From: DATFWC01 sp045801465
Lineage (GTDB): Bacteria; Pseudomonadota; Alphaproteobacteria; Rhizobiales; Xanthobacteraceae
Length of the DNA stretch: 25,026 bases
NCBI GenBank assembly: GCA_045801465.1
Contig: JBJMSU010000159.1
Span: 1 to 25,026 of the forward strand
Reading direction: 5' to 3'
Under the pieces are notes generated by a model. The model was not told the DNA's origin, ran no database searches, and saw only the letters and a program-made list of their open reading frames with translations. This document shows, piece after piece, positions 1 to 7,819 of the stretch (position 1 is its first letter; each line of letters starts with the position of its first letter). The translations under genes were made by a program, and so were the position numbers.

Positions 1-1
1 G

Positions 2-160
2 GCCGAGCTGCTCGTCGCCGAGATCGAGCGATTGCGCAAACTGGCGAACCGCCTGCGTGTCGGACTGCAAATCATTGCCGAAAATCCCGAATGGCACGAT
101 CATTCGACGCGCGCCGCCGATGTGCTCATTCGCGAGCCCCGGGAGGACCCCAAGCCGTAG
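2..160 (+). CDS. C-terminal fragment of an unidentified protein
   Basis: An open frame enters from the left edge and ends at a TAG at 158-160, giving the last 52 residues of a protein whose start lies outside the window. The visible part is charged and probably helical (an AELLVAEIERLRKLANRLR-type stretch) and ends in a proline-rich tail. I do not recognise a family. It could also be chance open sequence, but it stops just where a typical intergenic repeat begins, which suits a real gene end. Confidence 0.4.
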   Translation, partial: AELLVAEIERLRKLANRLRVGLQIIAENPEWHDHSTRAADVLIREPREDPKP

Positions 161-282
161 AGCCAGATGATTTCTTTTCGAGTCGTCGTCCCCGCTCTAG
201 CTTATCGTTGCAGCAGGATCTGTTCCGAAAACCGGAATCCAGCCCGGATCAGGTCCCGGCCGGGCTTTTTCGCGATCATGCT
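160..282. repeat. Dispersed Rhizobiales-type intergenic repeat (degenerate)
   Basis: The stretch contains GATGATTTCTTTTCGAGTCG, then CGCTCTAGCTTATCGTTG, then TTCCGAAAACCGG, and ends in GCGATCATGC. From memory this order of blocks resembles a very common intergenic palindromic repeat of Bradyrhizobium-like genomes. Its right half contains a small GC-rich palindrome (CCCGGCCGGG) followed by five T. It lies just before the likely nitroreductase start and argues against starting that gene further upstream. Confidence 0.5.
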
Positions 283-1191
283 GTGAGTCCTGCCATCTTG
301 GGAGCCGCCATCTTGGGAGCCGCCATCTTGCCCAGCGATCAACACGACACTTCCGCCCGGGCCGCAAAGGCGCTCGAGGAGACCCTCGCCGAGAGGTTCG
401 GCGCGTCGATTCCCGTGGATCCGGACCTGCCGGGACTGGACGAGCTCACGCGGATTGCCGGCCACCGCTCGCATCGGCGCTTCCTTGAACGCGCCGTGGA
501 GCCTGGCTTGTTGCGCCTCCTATGCGCCTGCGCGCTCTCGGCGCCGTCGAAGAGCGATCTGCAGCAGGCGGACATCCTGGTCGTGGGCGAGAGGGAGACG
601 CAACGCGCGATCGCGGCGTTGATACCCGACATGCCGTGGATCGCCGATGCGCCGGCCTTCCTGGTGTTTCTCGCCAACGGGCGCCGGCTGCCACTCATCG
701 CCGAGGCGCGCGAGAAGCCGTTCCCCAACGATCATCTCGATCTGTTCTTCAACGCGGCAGTGGACAGCGCCATCGTGCTGGCGACGTTTCTGCGCGCCGC
801 CGCTGCGGTCGGGCTCGGCTGCTGCCCGATCAGCGCCATCCGCGACCACGCCCGGACCGTCAGCGAGATGCTGGCGCTGCCGGCGCGCGTGATCCCGGTC
901 GCCGGCCTGTGCCTGGGCTGGCCGAAGGAAGCCGGCGGCATCACGCCGCGGCTCGGCCTCGAGGTGACGCTGCACCAGGATCGCTATGCGGCGGAAGACC
1001 CCCTGCGGCGCATCGAGGATTACGACCGCCGCCGCGAAGCGCGGCGACCTTATTTACGCCAGCGCGCGCCGGAGCGCTGGGGGAAGGCCGCCGTCTATGG
1101 CTGGTCGGAGGACAAGGCGCGACAATACGCGGAGCCGCTGCGCGCCGATTTCGGCGCCTTCGTGCGCGCCCAGGGCTTTCGCCTGGATTAG
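283..1191 (+). CDS. Nitroreductase-family flavoprotein (NfsA-like)
   Basis: About 302 residues. The fold signature is visible early: an HRSHRRFL-type segment where FMN phosphate-binding arginines sit in NfsA/Frp proteins, followed by LLRLLCACALSAPSKSDLQ and DILVVGE. A central block (DLFFNAAVDSAIVLATFLRAA) and GLGCCPISAIRDH correspond to the usual helix and flavin-contact loop. The C-terminal RYAAEDPLRRIEDYDRRR is like the tail of NfsA-type enzymes. Such proteins are cytoplasmic FMN-dependent NAD(P)H oxidoreductases; the physiological substrate cannot be told. The frame is open back to 91, but the upstream part is repeat sequence, so I chose the GTG at 283. No clear ribosome binding site supports it, and the true start could be later. 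Confidence 0.75.
   Translation: MSPAILGAAILGAAILPSDQHDTSARAAKALEETLAERFGASIPVDPDLPGLDELTRIAGHRSHRRFLERAVEPGLLRLLCACALSAPSKSDLQQADILVVGERETQRAIAALIPDMPWIADAPAFLVFLANGRRLPLIAEAREKPFPNDHLDLFFNAAVDSAIVLATFLRAAAAVGLGCCPISAIRDHARTVSEMLALPARVIPVAGLCLGWPKEAGGITPRLGLEVTLHQDRYAAEDPLRRIEDYDRRREARRPYLRQRAPERWGKAAVYGWSEDKARQYAEPLRADFGAFVRAQGFRLD
292..330 (+). repeat. 15-bp tandem repeat at the nitroreductase N-terminus
   Basis: The unit CATCTTGGGAGCCGC (15 bp) occurs twice and is followed by a third partial CATCTTG. In the nitroreductase frame it encodes AILGA-AILGA-AIL. The copies are identical, so the expansion is either recent or still slipping. The unit length is a multiple of three, so copy-number changes would keep the frame. 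Confidence 0.8.
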
Positions 1192-1197
1192 ACCGCC

Positions 1198-1458
1198 TCA
1201 CCAACCGACGCCGAGAAACAGCATCGGCGCGGACACGACGACTTGCTGATTTGATCGCCGCGGCCGAGACGCGTCGGCACGATTGGAAACCAGAGCGGAT
1301 ACGGCTCCCATGGTCGGCACCACGGGGTTGCTGATCTCCTTGGTAGTTGAGCCCGCCTGCGACGGAGTGCCCCGTGCCTGCGCGGGCAGCGACAGGCTCT
1401 CAGCCAGAAGTGCCGCCACTGCGGCAACCACAACATTTCTATAACGCAATCCGATCAT
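1198..1458 (-). CDS. Small putative secreted protein, unknown function
   Basis: An 86-residue frame with an ATG at 1458 preceded by GGAGATTACG, a good ribosome binding site at normal distance. The N-terminus reads as a signal peptide: a short n-region with Arg residues (MIGLRYR), a hydrophobic core (NVVVAAVAALLAESLSL) and a possible cleavage after PAQA. The mature part is about 58 residues, rich in Ser, Val and Arg, with no recognised domain and no cysteine. Its end converges with the nitroreductase, separated by 6 bases. The strong start context and signal peptide favour a real gene; the lack of a recognisable family keeps the call tentative. Confidence 0.5.
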   Translation of the reverse strand: MIGLRYRNVVVAAVAALLAESLSLPAQARGTPSQAGSTTKEISNPVVPTMGAVSALVSNRADASRPRRSNQQVVVSAPMLFLGVGW

Positions 1459-1698
1459 CGTAATCTCCACTCTCGCTCGAGATTTGCCCAGGCCATGCGT
1501 TGGCCAGCGGCATTCGTTGCTCTGACGCCACAATCAGCTCCGTCGTTCACTTTCCGGGCTGCGTAACCGGCGCAAGTTTTCGTGATGTGCTTGAGAGGGC
1601 AACCTGTTCCCAAGGTGAAAGGCTCGACCCCCCGCTGAGCGGCGTGCCCCTCGGTGCAACTACTCAAGGCGCCGACACCGGCGCGATGACGGAGGTCG

Positions 1699-1731
1699 GG
1701 TGCCGCCCAGGTACATGCGTCGGGCGGCACC
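1699..1731 (-). terminator. Hairpin downstream of the WD40-cytochrome gene
   Basis: A perfect 10-bp inverted repeat (GGTGCCGCCC at 1699-1708 and GGGCGGCACC at 1722-1731) with a 13-base loop begins 12 bases after the minus-strand stop at 1744. There is no clean U-tract, so it may be a weak terminator or an mRNA 3'-end stabilising structure. Confidence 0.5.
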
Positions 1732-1743
1732 GCGATTCTTGCT

Positions 1744-3141
1744 TCAATTTCCCTTCGTGGCGCGCTCGAGGAAACGCACCAGCGCCGCGCGGTCTTCGGC
1801 CGAGCCGATGGTCTGTTCCGGCATCTTGGTGCCCGGCGTGTAGGCGGCAGGGCCGAGCTCGAACAGCTTCGCCACCGTCTGCGGCGTCCACACGATGTCG
1901 AGCTTCTTCAAGGCCTCGGAGTAGCGGTAGCCGGGCAGCGTCGCGATCTTGCGGCCAAATACTCCCGCAAGCGTCGGACCGGCGCGGTTGCCTTCGTCGG
2001 GGCGCACCGTATGGCAGGCGACGCAGGCGCGGAACACTTCCGCGCCGTGATCGCCCGCATAAGCCGCAAGCGGATCGTCGGGCCCCATCGCTACCGAGCC
2101 GATATGCTCGCCGGTTGAGGCATTCCAGCGCCGCACCATGCGGTCGGTGCCGCCGGTGAGCAGCATGCGGTTGTCCGGCATGAAGGCGAGCGACCACACC
2201 GGCAGGCCGGGCCCCACCAGCGTGCGCGCCGCCATGCGCGCGCGCCGGTCGAGGACGGTCACCGAGCCGCGGATTCCGGCGGCGGCGACGAGCACGCCAT
2301 CGCCCGACACGGCAAGCGCGATCACCGGGCTCGATTGCGCCGCCACCTCGCCGCGCACCTCGCCGGCCGATGACAGGAAGTACACCTTGCCGTCGGCGCC
2401 GCCGGCCACGATCTCGCCGTCGGGCGCCACCGCCACCGCGTTGAGCGGCGTCGGCGTGGTTGCGATCACCGGCGAACCGCTGCGCGGCCAGATGCGCAGC
2501 GTCGCATCGTAGCCGGCGCTCACCACGCTTCCATCGGACAGGAACGCGACGCCGTTGACGTTCTGCTGATGGCCTTCGAGCACGCGCGCTTCGCCGCCGT
2601 TGAGCGGCCACAGCCGCACGGTGTTGTCCCACGCGGCGGAGGCGAGCGCCGCGCCGTCGGGCGACACGGCCAGCGCCGCCACCGGCCCCTGATGGCCTTC
2701 GAACACAGCGGCCGGCCGCTCGGCGCCGGCGCGCCACAGCGCGATGCGGCCATCGGCACCCGCCGTGGCGAGCCGCCCATCGGGCAGCACCGCCACCGCA
2801 TTGACCGCGTCGTCATGGAAGCGCAGCACCTCGACGGCGGCATTGCGCTCGAGCGACCAGCGAATGGCGGACGTATCGAAGCTGCCGGAGATTGCGGTCT
2901 TGCCGTCGGGCGCAACGGCGATGGCGCGCACCGGCCCGCCATGGCCGCGCAGCTGCGCGTGGGCGGCGGTCGTCGCGGCAAGCACGGCGAAGAGCGCAAG
3001 GGCGAGCACGCTTGGCAGTCGTTCCCGCGCAAGCGGGAACCCATGAACACCCGCCGTGCGATACTTGTGCGGCGGTGGCCATGGGTCCCCGCCTTCGCGG
3101 GGACGACCAAGCAGAAGCTTGTCACCTGGACTTGCTCTCAT
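1744..3141 (-). CDS. WD40-repeat protein with C-terminal cytochrome c domain
   Basis: A 465-residue frame. A hydrophobic export signal (SVLALALFAVLAATTAAHA, about 44-62) is followed by six or seven WD40-type repeats (about 65-345, with units such as VRAIAVAPDG, AVNAVAVLPDG and VAALAVSPDG ending in RLW or RIW), then a class I cytochrome c domain (about 363-465). Heme attachment is CVACH (Cys373, Cys376, His377) and the likely Met ligand is in TKMPEQ (Met440). It should be a periplasmic electron-transfer protein whose propeller binds a partner. The ATG at 3141 has a GAGAG ribosome site, but residues 11-43 are encoded by a palindromic repeat. A GTG at 3009 would begin directly at the hydrophobic core but lacks a ribosome site. 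It lies 63 bases after the molybdopterin genes on the same strand, so co-transcription is possible. Confidence 0.8.
   Translation of the reverse strand: MRASPGDKLLLGRPREGGDPWPPPHKYRTAGVHGFPLARERLPSVLALALFAVLAATTAAHAQLRGHGGPVRAIAVAPDGKTAISGSFDTSAIRWSLERNAAVEVLRFHDDAVNAVAVLPDGRLATAGADGRIALWRAGAERPAAVFEGHQGPVAALAVSPDGAALASAAWDNTVRLWPLNGGEARVLEGHQQNVNGVAFLSDGSVVSAGYDATLRIWPRSGSPVIATTPTPLNAVAVAPDGEIVAGGADGKVYFLSSAGEVRGEVAAQSSPVIALAVSGDGVLVAAAGIRGSVTVLDRRARMAARTLVGPGLPVWSLAFMPDNRMLLTGGTDRMVRRWNASTGEHIGSVAMGPDDPLAAYAGDHGAEVFRACVACHTVRPDEGNRAGPTLAGVFGRKIATLPGYRYSEALKKLDIVWTPQTVAKLFELGPAAYTPGTKMPEQTIGSAEDRAALVRFLERATKGN
3018..3107. repeat. Palindromic dispersed repeat (CCCGC-arm family)
   Basis: A 90-bp near-palindrome. 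The left arm is GTCGTTCCCGC-GCAA-GCGGGAACCCATG and the right arm is CATGGGTCCCCGC-CTTC-GCGGGGACGAC, each itself a hairpin. This is a very common alphaproteobacterial intergenic repeat, whose translations read VPAFAGTT or PRLRGDD. Half copies occur at about 13889-13918 and 23312-23339. Here it lies between the 3141 ATG and the signal-peptide core of the WD40-cytochrome gene. Confidence 0.85.
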
Positions 3142-3204
3142 TCACGTCTCTCAATTTGCCGCGGCTTTGCAAGCCGACATTTCGCCCATTCGTTCCCCTG
3201 ATGG

Positions 3205-5196
3205 TCAGTCCTCATGCGGCTGCATGCCGAGGGCACGGATGCGCGCGCGGACCTGCTCGTCCGTCAGCGCAGCGAGGAACGCCGCGACAGCGACGCGCTC
3301 GCGGCGGCTTTCGACGACGAGGAAATCGTAGGACTCGGGCGTGAGCGGCAGGAACGCCAGCCCGTAGAGACGTGCGATCGGCTCGATGGCGACGCCCCAA
3401 TCGGCACGGCCTTGCGCCACCGCGGCGGCCACGGCGTTGTGCGAGCGCGGCTGGTTGCCGTAACCGGGCGGCCGCGCCCCGCCGAGCAGCTTGTCGATGA
3501 GGATGCGCGTGCCGGCGCCGGCATTGCGATTGACCATGATGCAGGCCGCATCGGCGTTCGCGACGGCGACCGCCTCCGGCGCGGTGCGTCCCTCGAAGCG
3601 GCGATCGCCTTCCCGATAGACGATCCCCTGCATGCGCTGCCAGCCGCGTACGAGGCCAAGCCCGGGCGTGACCAGATGGGTGTTGTAGATGTCGCTGTCG
3701 GGGGCGACGAGATGCACCGGCGCAATGTCGCACTCGCCGCGCCGTGCGGCGGCAACCCCGCCCAGGCTGCCGACGGCGAGCGTCCGTGTGGAGACCCCGC
3801 GTTCGGCCAATGCCCCGACCACGACGTCGAGCGCAACGTCATGGCTGCCCATGACCACCAGATCGGGAGCGCCTGCCTCGCCGATCAGCGTCACCCGAAC
3901 GGGCGTTCCGGCATCGACGGCGGTCTCCAGCGCATCGACCGCGATGAAGCCGTCGGATTGCGAAAAGCTCGTCACCGCACCGGAGCCTTTGGCCGACGGA
4001 AATGCCACCAAGCCCTCAGCGTCGCCGACCAGCGAGACGAGCACGAATTCCTGGCGCCCGAGCTCGGAGGCGACGCGCACCGGAAGCTTGGCCTCCACTG
4101 TACGCACCGCCTCGGCCTTGAGACCGGCGCGGGCGCGAATGACCGGGGCCACGAAAGCATGGAAGGTGAAGATCGCCGAAGTAGGAAAGCCGGGCAGCAC
4201 GGCGATCGGCTTGTGGCCGACCGCCGCGAGGCAGAGCGGCTTGCCGGGCTTCAAGGCGACGCCGTGGACGAGCACGCCGGGAGAGCCGAGCCGCGAGACG
4301 ATCCGGTGCGACAGGTCGCCGGCGCCTTTCGACGTGCCGCCGCTCAATACCACCATGTCGCATTGGTCGAGCGCACGCCGCACCGCGGCGGCGAGCTCGT
4401 CCTCGTCATCCGCAAAGGCACCGAAGGCGACCGGCTCGCCGCCGGCTTCCGCGATGGCGGCGGCGAGGATCGCGCCGTTGCTGTCGTAGACCGCGCCCGG
4501 CCGCAACGCCTCGCCGGGTTGCACCAGCTCGTCGCCGGTGGAAAGAACCGCGACTTTCGGCCGCCGCACCACGTCGACGGCGGCGATGCCGCAGGCCGCC
4601 AGCATGCCGATCTCACGCGAGCCGATCCGGGTGCCCCGCCGCAGCAGCGTCTCGCCGCGCGCGATATCAGAGCCGGCATACGACACGAAGGCGCCGGGCG
4701 CGACGGCGCGGCGCACATCGATGGCCGGACCGCCGGGGTTTTCGACCAGCTCGGTCTGCTCGATCATCACCACCGCATCGGCGCCGCGTGGCACGACGCC
4801 GCCGGTGGCGATCGCGGTCGCGGTGCCGCGCTCGACCGGGAGCGTGGGCGCGCGGCCGCACACCAGCACTTCCGGATTGAGGGCGAGGCGCCGCGGCGCG
4901 GCATCGCTGGCGCCGGCGGTGTCGCTCGCCGCCACCGCAAAGCCGTCGACGCCGGCGCGGTCGAACGGCGGCACATCGGTGGGCGCGAGCACATCGGCGG
5001 CCAGCACGCGGCCGAGCGCGTCGCCGAGGGTCAGGCTGATTGCCGGCAGCGGGTCGAGATCGAGATGGCGCTCGAAGCGCGCGCGCGCCTCTTCGGGCGA
5101 GACGACCTCCAGGAACTGCTCCTGGCGCGCGGCGCGCCGCACCGCGTCGGGCAAGCTCTCGCGCTCCACGCGCAGCCGCTGACGATCGTCGTTCAT
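3205..5196 (-). CDS. moeA: MoeA molybdenumtransferase fused to a PBP-like domain
   Basis: 663 residues. Residues 30-440 are a MoeA domain: DVPPFDRAGVDGFAV (75-89), STGDELVQPGE (219-229), LSGGTSKGAGD (284-294), ALKPGKP (314-320) and LPGFPTSAI (334-342). All the usual catalytic and molybdopterin-contact motifs are present, so it should insert molybdate into adenylylated molybdopterin. Residues 445-640 form a periplasmic-binding-protein-like domain (SHDVALDVVVGAL, IMVNRNAGAGTRILIDKLL, ADWGVAIEPIARLYGLAFLPL), the arrangement known from MoeA/LysR-substrate-domain fusions (PF12727 type). With no signal peptide, this domain would act in the cytoplasm, perhaps binding oxyanion or cofactor; that is inference. 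The ATG at 5196 overlaps the stop of the upstream MoeA-like gene by 4 bases, implying translational coupling. Confidence 0.92.
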   Translation of the reverse strand: MNDDRQRLRVERESLPDAVRRAARQEQFLEVVSPEEARARFERHLDLDPLPAISLTLGDALGRVLAADVLAPTDVPPFDRAGVDGFAVAASDTAGASDAAPRRLALNPEVLVCGRAPTLPVERGTATAIATGGVVPRGADAVVMIEQTELVENPGGPAIDVRRAVAPGAFVSYAGSDIARGETLLRRGTRIGSREIGMLAACGIAAVDVVRRPKVAVLSTGDELVQPGEALRPGAVYDSNGAILAAAIAEAGGEPVAFGAFADDEDELAAAVRRALDQCDMVVLSGGTSKGAGDLSHRIVSRLGSPGVLVHGVALKPGKPLCLAAVGHKPIAVLPGFPTSAIFTFHAFVAPVIRARAGLKAEAVRTVEAKLPVRVASELGRQEFVLVSLVGDAEGLVAFPSAKGSGAVTSFSQSDGFIAVDALETAVDAGTPVRVTLIGEAGAPDLVVMGSHDVALDVVVGALAERGVSTRTLAVGSLGGVAAARRGECDIAPVHLVAPDSDIYNTHLVTPGLGLVRGWQRMQGIVYREGDRRFEGRTAPEAVAVANADAACIMVNRNAGAGTRILIDKLLGGARPPGYGNQPRSHNAVAAAVAQGRADWGVAIEPIARLYGLAFLPLTPESYDFLVVESRRERVAVAAFLAALTDEQVRARIRALGMQPHED

Positions 5197-6314
5197 GGAA
5201 ACGGCCGCAATTCGACTGTCGCTCCCTGCGGGAAGCCTTCGCTCTCAGGTGGAACATAGATCCACCCGGCCGCATGCGTCAGCGACCGCGCCGGGAAGTA
5301 GCCCGACGCCAGCGGTTCAACACCGCCTTCGCAATAGCCGACGGGCACGACTTCGGCCAGACCAATGGTCGAGACGATCTTGCGGCCGAGCGTCACCTGC
5401 ACGGTCTGCTCGACCGGCGCGACGCCGGTGAGCCGCGCCTGAAGATGGCGTCCGACCAGAAGCCATGCGGACAGCGCCGCATCGAGCCGGCCCGGCAGCA
5501 GCAGGACCGGACGCGCATCGATCGTGCCGAGCGCCGCAGTCTCGCCGGGGCGGATCGCCATGCCATGGATGTCGACGCGCCCGAGGCGCGCGAGCGTCGT
5601 CACGCTGGCGTCGGCGTGACCCATTCCGGTTCCGCCGATGGCGACGATCGCATCGCACTCGCCGTGGATCAGCAGGCGCTTCACGTCGAGCCCGCCCGGC
5701 GACGCCGAGGACACCCAGCCGCCGTCGCGCTGCAGCGCCTCGGCAATCAAGGTGCCGACGAAGTCCTTCGCCTCATCCGTCTTGCGATGGGTGCGGACCA
5801 CGCCGATGCGGGGCGCGCGCGTCCACACGCGATCGATGCCGGCCGCCCGCAAGGCGGCAACGTCGGTCTGACGCAAACGCTCGCCGGCCTTGCGCAAGGA
5901 TGCAAACGGCTGGGCGTCCATTCCGGCGGCCAGCACATTCTCGCCCGGGAAGGAAGGCGCCAGCGCTTCGGCCAAACCGTGGCTCTGCGTCACGGCGTCG
6001 GGCGCGAGCACCGCATCGGTGCCGTCCGGCAAGCGATCACCGCATTCGACCCAGACCGGCGCCGGGTCGAGCGGCATCGGGGCATACGGCCCGGCGTCGA
6101 CGACGTGGTCGGACGCAACCGCCCAGCCGTCGCACAAGGCGACCGGGTGCGGTGGCGCCGACACGACGGCCTTCACGTCCTTGCCGAGCGTGCGCCCGAC
6201 CGCCTGCCAGACGGGAATCTTGCGCGGCGCCACCGGCTGCGTCAGCGCATCGATTCGCGCATGAACCTCCGCCAACGGGGCAAGCCGCATGATGCGCTGA
6301 TGCTCGGACGTCAT
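5193..6314 (-). CDS. Divergent MoeA-like molybdopterin-binding protein
   Basis: 373 residues with the MoeA layout but eroded motifs. The N-terminal VALCDGWAV matches the MoeA DGYA region. The MoCF-like core keeps VAIGGTGMGHADASV where MoeA has SGGxSxGxxD, but the GDEL motif is replaced by RTHRKTDEAKD, KPGKP by RPGETAALG, and LPGxPxSA by LPGRLDAALSA. It may bind molybdopterin without doing the full MoeA reaction, or act as a partner of the fusion protein translated right after it (ATGA overlap at 5193-5196). I chose the ATG at 6314; a TTG at 6350 is also in frame. Neither has a strong ribosome site. Confidence 0.75.
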   Translation of the reverse strand: MTSEHQRIMRLAPLAEVHARIDALTQPVAPRKIPVWQAVGRTLGKDVKAVVSAPPHPVALCDGWAVASDHVVDAGPYAPMPLDPAPVWVECGDRLPDGTDAVLAPDAVTQSHGLAEALAPSFPGENVLAAGMDAQPFASLRKAGERLRQTDVAALRAAGIDRVWTRAPRIGVVRTHRKTDEAKDFVGTLIAEALQRDGGWVSSASPGGLDVKRLLIHGECDAIVAIGGTGMGHADASVTTLARLGRVDIHGMAIRPGETAALGTIDARPVLLLPGRLDAALSAWLLVGRHLQARLTGVAPVEQTVQVTLGRKIVSTIGLAEVVPVGYCEGGVEPLASGYFPARSLTHAAGWIYVPPESEGFPQGATVELRPFP

Positions 6315-6365
6315 GCGGCGATGTGTGCCGAAGCCAGCATGGCGGCGCAAGGGCCGGAAGAAGCC

Positions 6366-6450
6366 AATAGCGAGTGGCGAATGGCGAATAAGGGAGACAG
6401 CTGGACGAGCCTGCCGGCTATCCGCTACTCACCATTCGCCACTCGCTATT
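6366..6450. repeat. Long inverted repeat between divergent genes
   Basis: A perfect 19-bp inverted repeat: AATAGCGAGTGGCGAATGG at 6366-6384 and its complement at 6432-6450, separated by 47 bases. The words (CGAATGGCGAATA, CCGCTACTC) recur in the degenerate copy at 14774-14834, so this is a dispersed family. It occupies most of the gap between the MoeA-like gene and the TusA-family gene, so it also overlaps their promoter region. Confidence 0.8.
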
Positions 6451-6466
6451 TGCCATTCGCTGCCTC

Positions 6467-6691
6467 ATGGCCGAAACCGTTCTCAATCTGCGCGGCCTCA
6501 AATGTCCGTTGCCGGCGCTGAAAGCGCGCAAGGCGCTGACGAAGCTCACCGCCGGCGACACGCTCGTGCTCGAATGCACCGATCCGTTGTCGACGATCGA
6601 CATCCCCAACCTGGTGCGCGAGACGGGCGACGTCCTGGAGGACAGCGCACGTGAAAGCGCGCTGTTCGTGTTCCGCATCCGCAAGGCGTGA
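6467..6691 (+). CDS. TusA/SirA-family sulfur carrier protein
   Basis: 74 residues, the full length of the family. The defining CPxP motif is present near the N-terminus (LKCPLPALKARKAL, Cys13), followed by the usual beta-strand GDTLVLECTDPLSTIDIPNL. TusA-type proteins carry persulfide sulfur on that cysteine, for tRNA thiolation or, in several bacteria, for molybdoenzyme maturation. The gene is divergent from two molybdopterin genes, which makes a role in sulfuration of a molybdenum cofactor plausible; this is inference from context. The ATG at 6467 has no strong ribosome site. Confidence 0.85.
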   Translation: MAETVLNLRGLKCPLPALKARKALTKLTAGDTLVLECTDPLSTIDIPNLVRETGDVLEDSARESALFVFRIRKA

Positions 6692-6751
6692 GGTCCAGGC
6701 ATCCGTCCCTGCCGCTTATTGCGGTTCGCCCACCCCACGGCGCCATTTGTC

Positions 6752-7819
6752 TCACTTCACGCGGTAACCCTGCGCCGTGGCCTTGACGGCGTTGGCGTCG
6801 AACTTGTTGATGTCGTCGATCAGGGCGTTGGTGATGAGGTCGGTGACCGCGACCTTCTCCTTGATCACGCCGTTCTTCAGGAGGAAATCGACGTACGATC
6901 CGTAGTTCGCCTCGGAATTCTCGCCCCATTTGGTGACGCCGCCGGCTTCGAGCCGCCAGTTGCGTGCGCGTGCCTCCAGCGTCTTGAGGTCGTCGCGCAG
7001 CGCCGTCGCCTCGTCCTTGCCGGTCGCCTTGGTCTGCGGGTAGATCTCCCACAGGATGCGGACGGCGGCCTCCGGATTGGTCATGGCGAACACCGTTCCC
7101 TTGGCATAGGCCTGCGTCAGCGCCACGGCCTGGGCGCGGTCCTTTGCGAGCGTCTCCTCGAGCGCGATGAATCCGTTGGACGGAAAGCGCGCGATTGCCT
7201 CGTTGTCCTTGTCGAGGAAGCGCAGCTTCGCCCCGGCGTTCTCGGTGAGCGCGTATTGCGTGTCGAACTGGGAGAGCGCCTGCACGTCGCCCGAGCGCAG
7301 CAAGGCGGCGGTCTGCGCCGCCTCGCCGGCCACGACGATCTTGATGTCGCGGTCCGGATCGAGGCCGTTGGTGGCGGCGAGCGCGCGGGCGATGATCACG
7401 CCGGCGGATGCCATCGAAGTGACGCCGATGCTCTTGCCCTTGAGGTCGGTGAACTTCTGCACCGGGCTCTCCGCCGGCACCACGATGCCGTAGATGTTGC
7501 CCTGATAGGCGGTGTAGAAATTCTTGATCTTCACGCCCTGCGGCCGAATGATCGCGACCGGCTCGATCGAGGGCAGGCCGTATTGCACCTGGTTGGTGGC
7601 GACCGCCTTGACGCAATCGGTCGAGCCGGGCAGCGGCACCAACTCGACCGTGATCCCGGCTTCCTTGAACCAGCCCAGCTTGGTCGCGATCGCATAGGGC
7701 GCCGCCGCCGAAGAGACCGTGCGCGCGCACCAGGCGACGCGAACATTGGTTTGCGCCACGGCCGCATCGACGCTCGCCAGAAGAGCGGCGACCGACACGA
7801 TGGCAATCAACTTGTTCAC
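6752..7819 (-). CDS. NitT/TauT-family ABC transporter substrate-binding protein
   Basis: 355 residues with a signal peptide (MNKLIAIVSVAALLASVDAAVAQ). The mature protein follows the NMT1/SsuA-like pattern: VRVAWCARTVSSAAAPYAIATKLGWFKEAGITVELV, then the DLKGKSIGVTSMASAG block. The GTG at 7819 is preceded by AGGAGGAATGCC, a strong ribosome site, and overlaps the permease stop by 4 bases. As the periplasmic receptor it sets the specificity of the importer. The ligand is not evident: relatives bind sulfonates, nitrate, pyrimidine precursors or aromatic acids. The frame is open far upstream, but that part is a shadow of the permease gene. Confidence 0.9.
   Translation of the reverse strand: MNKLIAIVSVAALLASVDAAVAQTNVRVAWCARTVSSAAAPYAIATKLGWFKEAGITVELVPLPGSTDCVKAVATNQVQYGLPSIEPVAIIRPQGVKIKNFYTAYQGNIYGIVVPAESPVQKFTDLKGKSIGVTSMASAGVIIARALAATNGLDPDRDIKIVVAGEAAQTAALLRSGDVQALSQFDTQYALTENAGAKLRFLDKDNEAIARFPSNGFIALEETLAKDRAQAVALTQAYAKGTVFAMTNPEAAVRILWEIYPQTKATGKDEATALRDDLKTLEARARNWRLEAGGVTKWGENSEANYGSYVDFLLKNGVIKEKVAVTDLITNALIDDINKFDANAVKATAQGYRVK

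Noticed and set aside
3214..5259. A 681-codon open frame on the plus strand opposite the MoeA-PBP fusion
   Set aside because: It mirrors the real gene, its translation (rich in His, Arg, Asp, Gly) fits no family, and long antisense frames are expected in GC-rich coding DNA.
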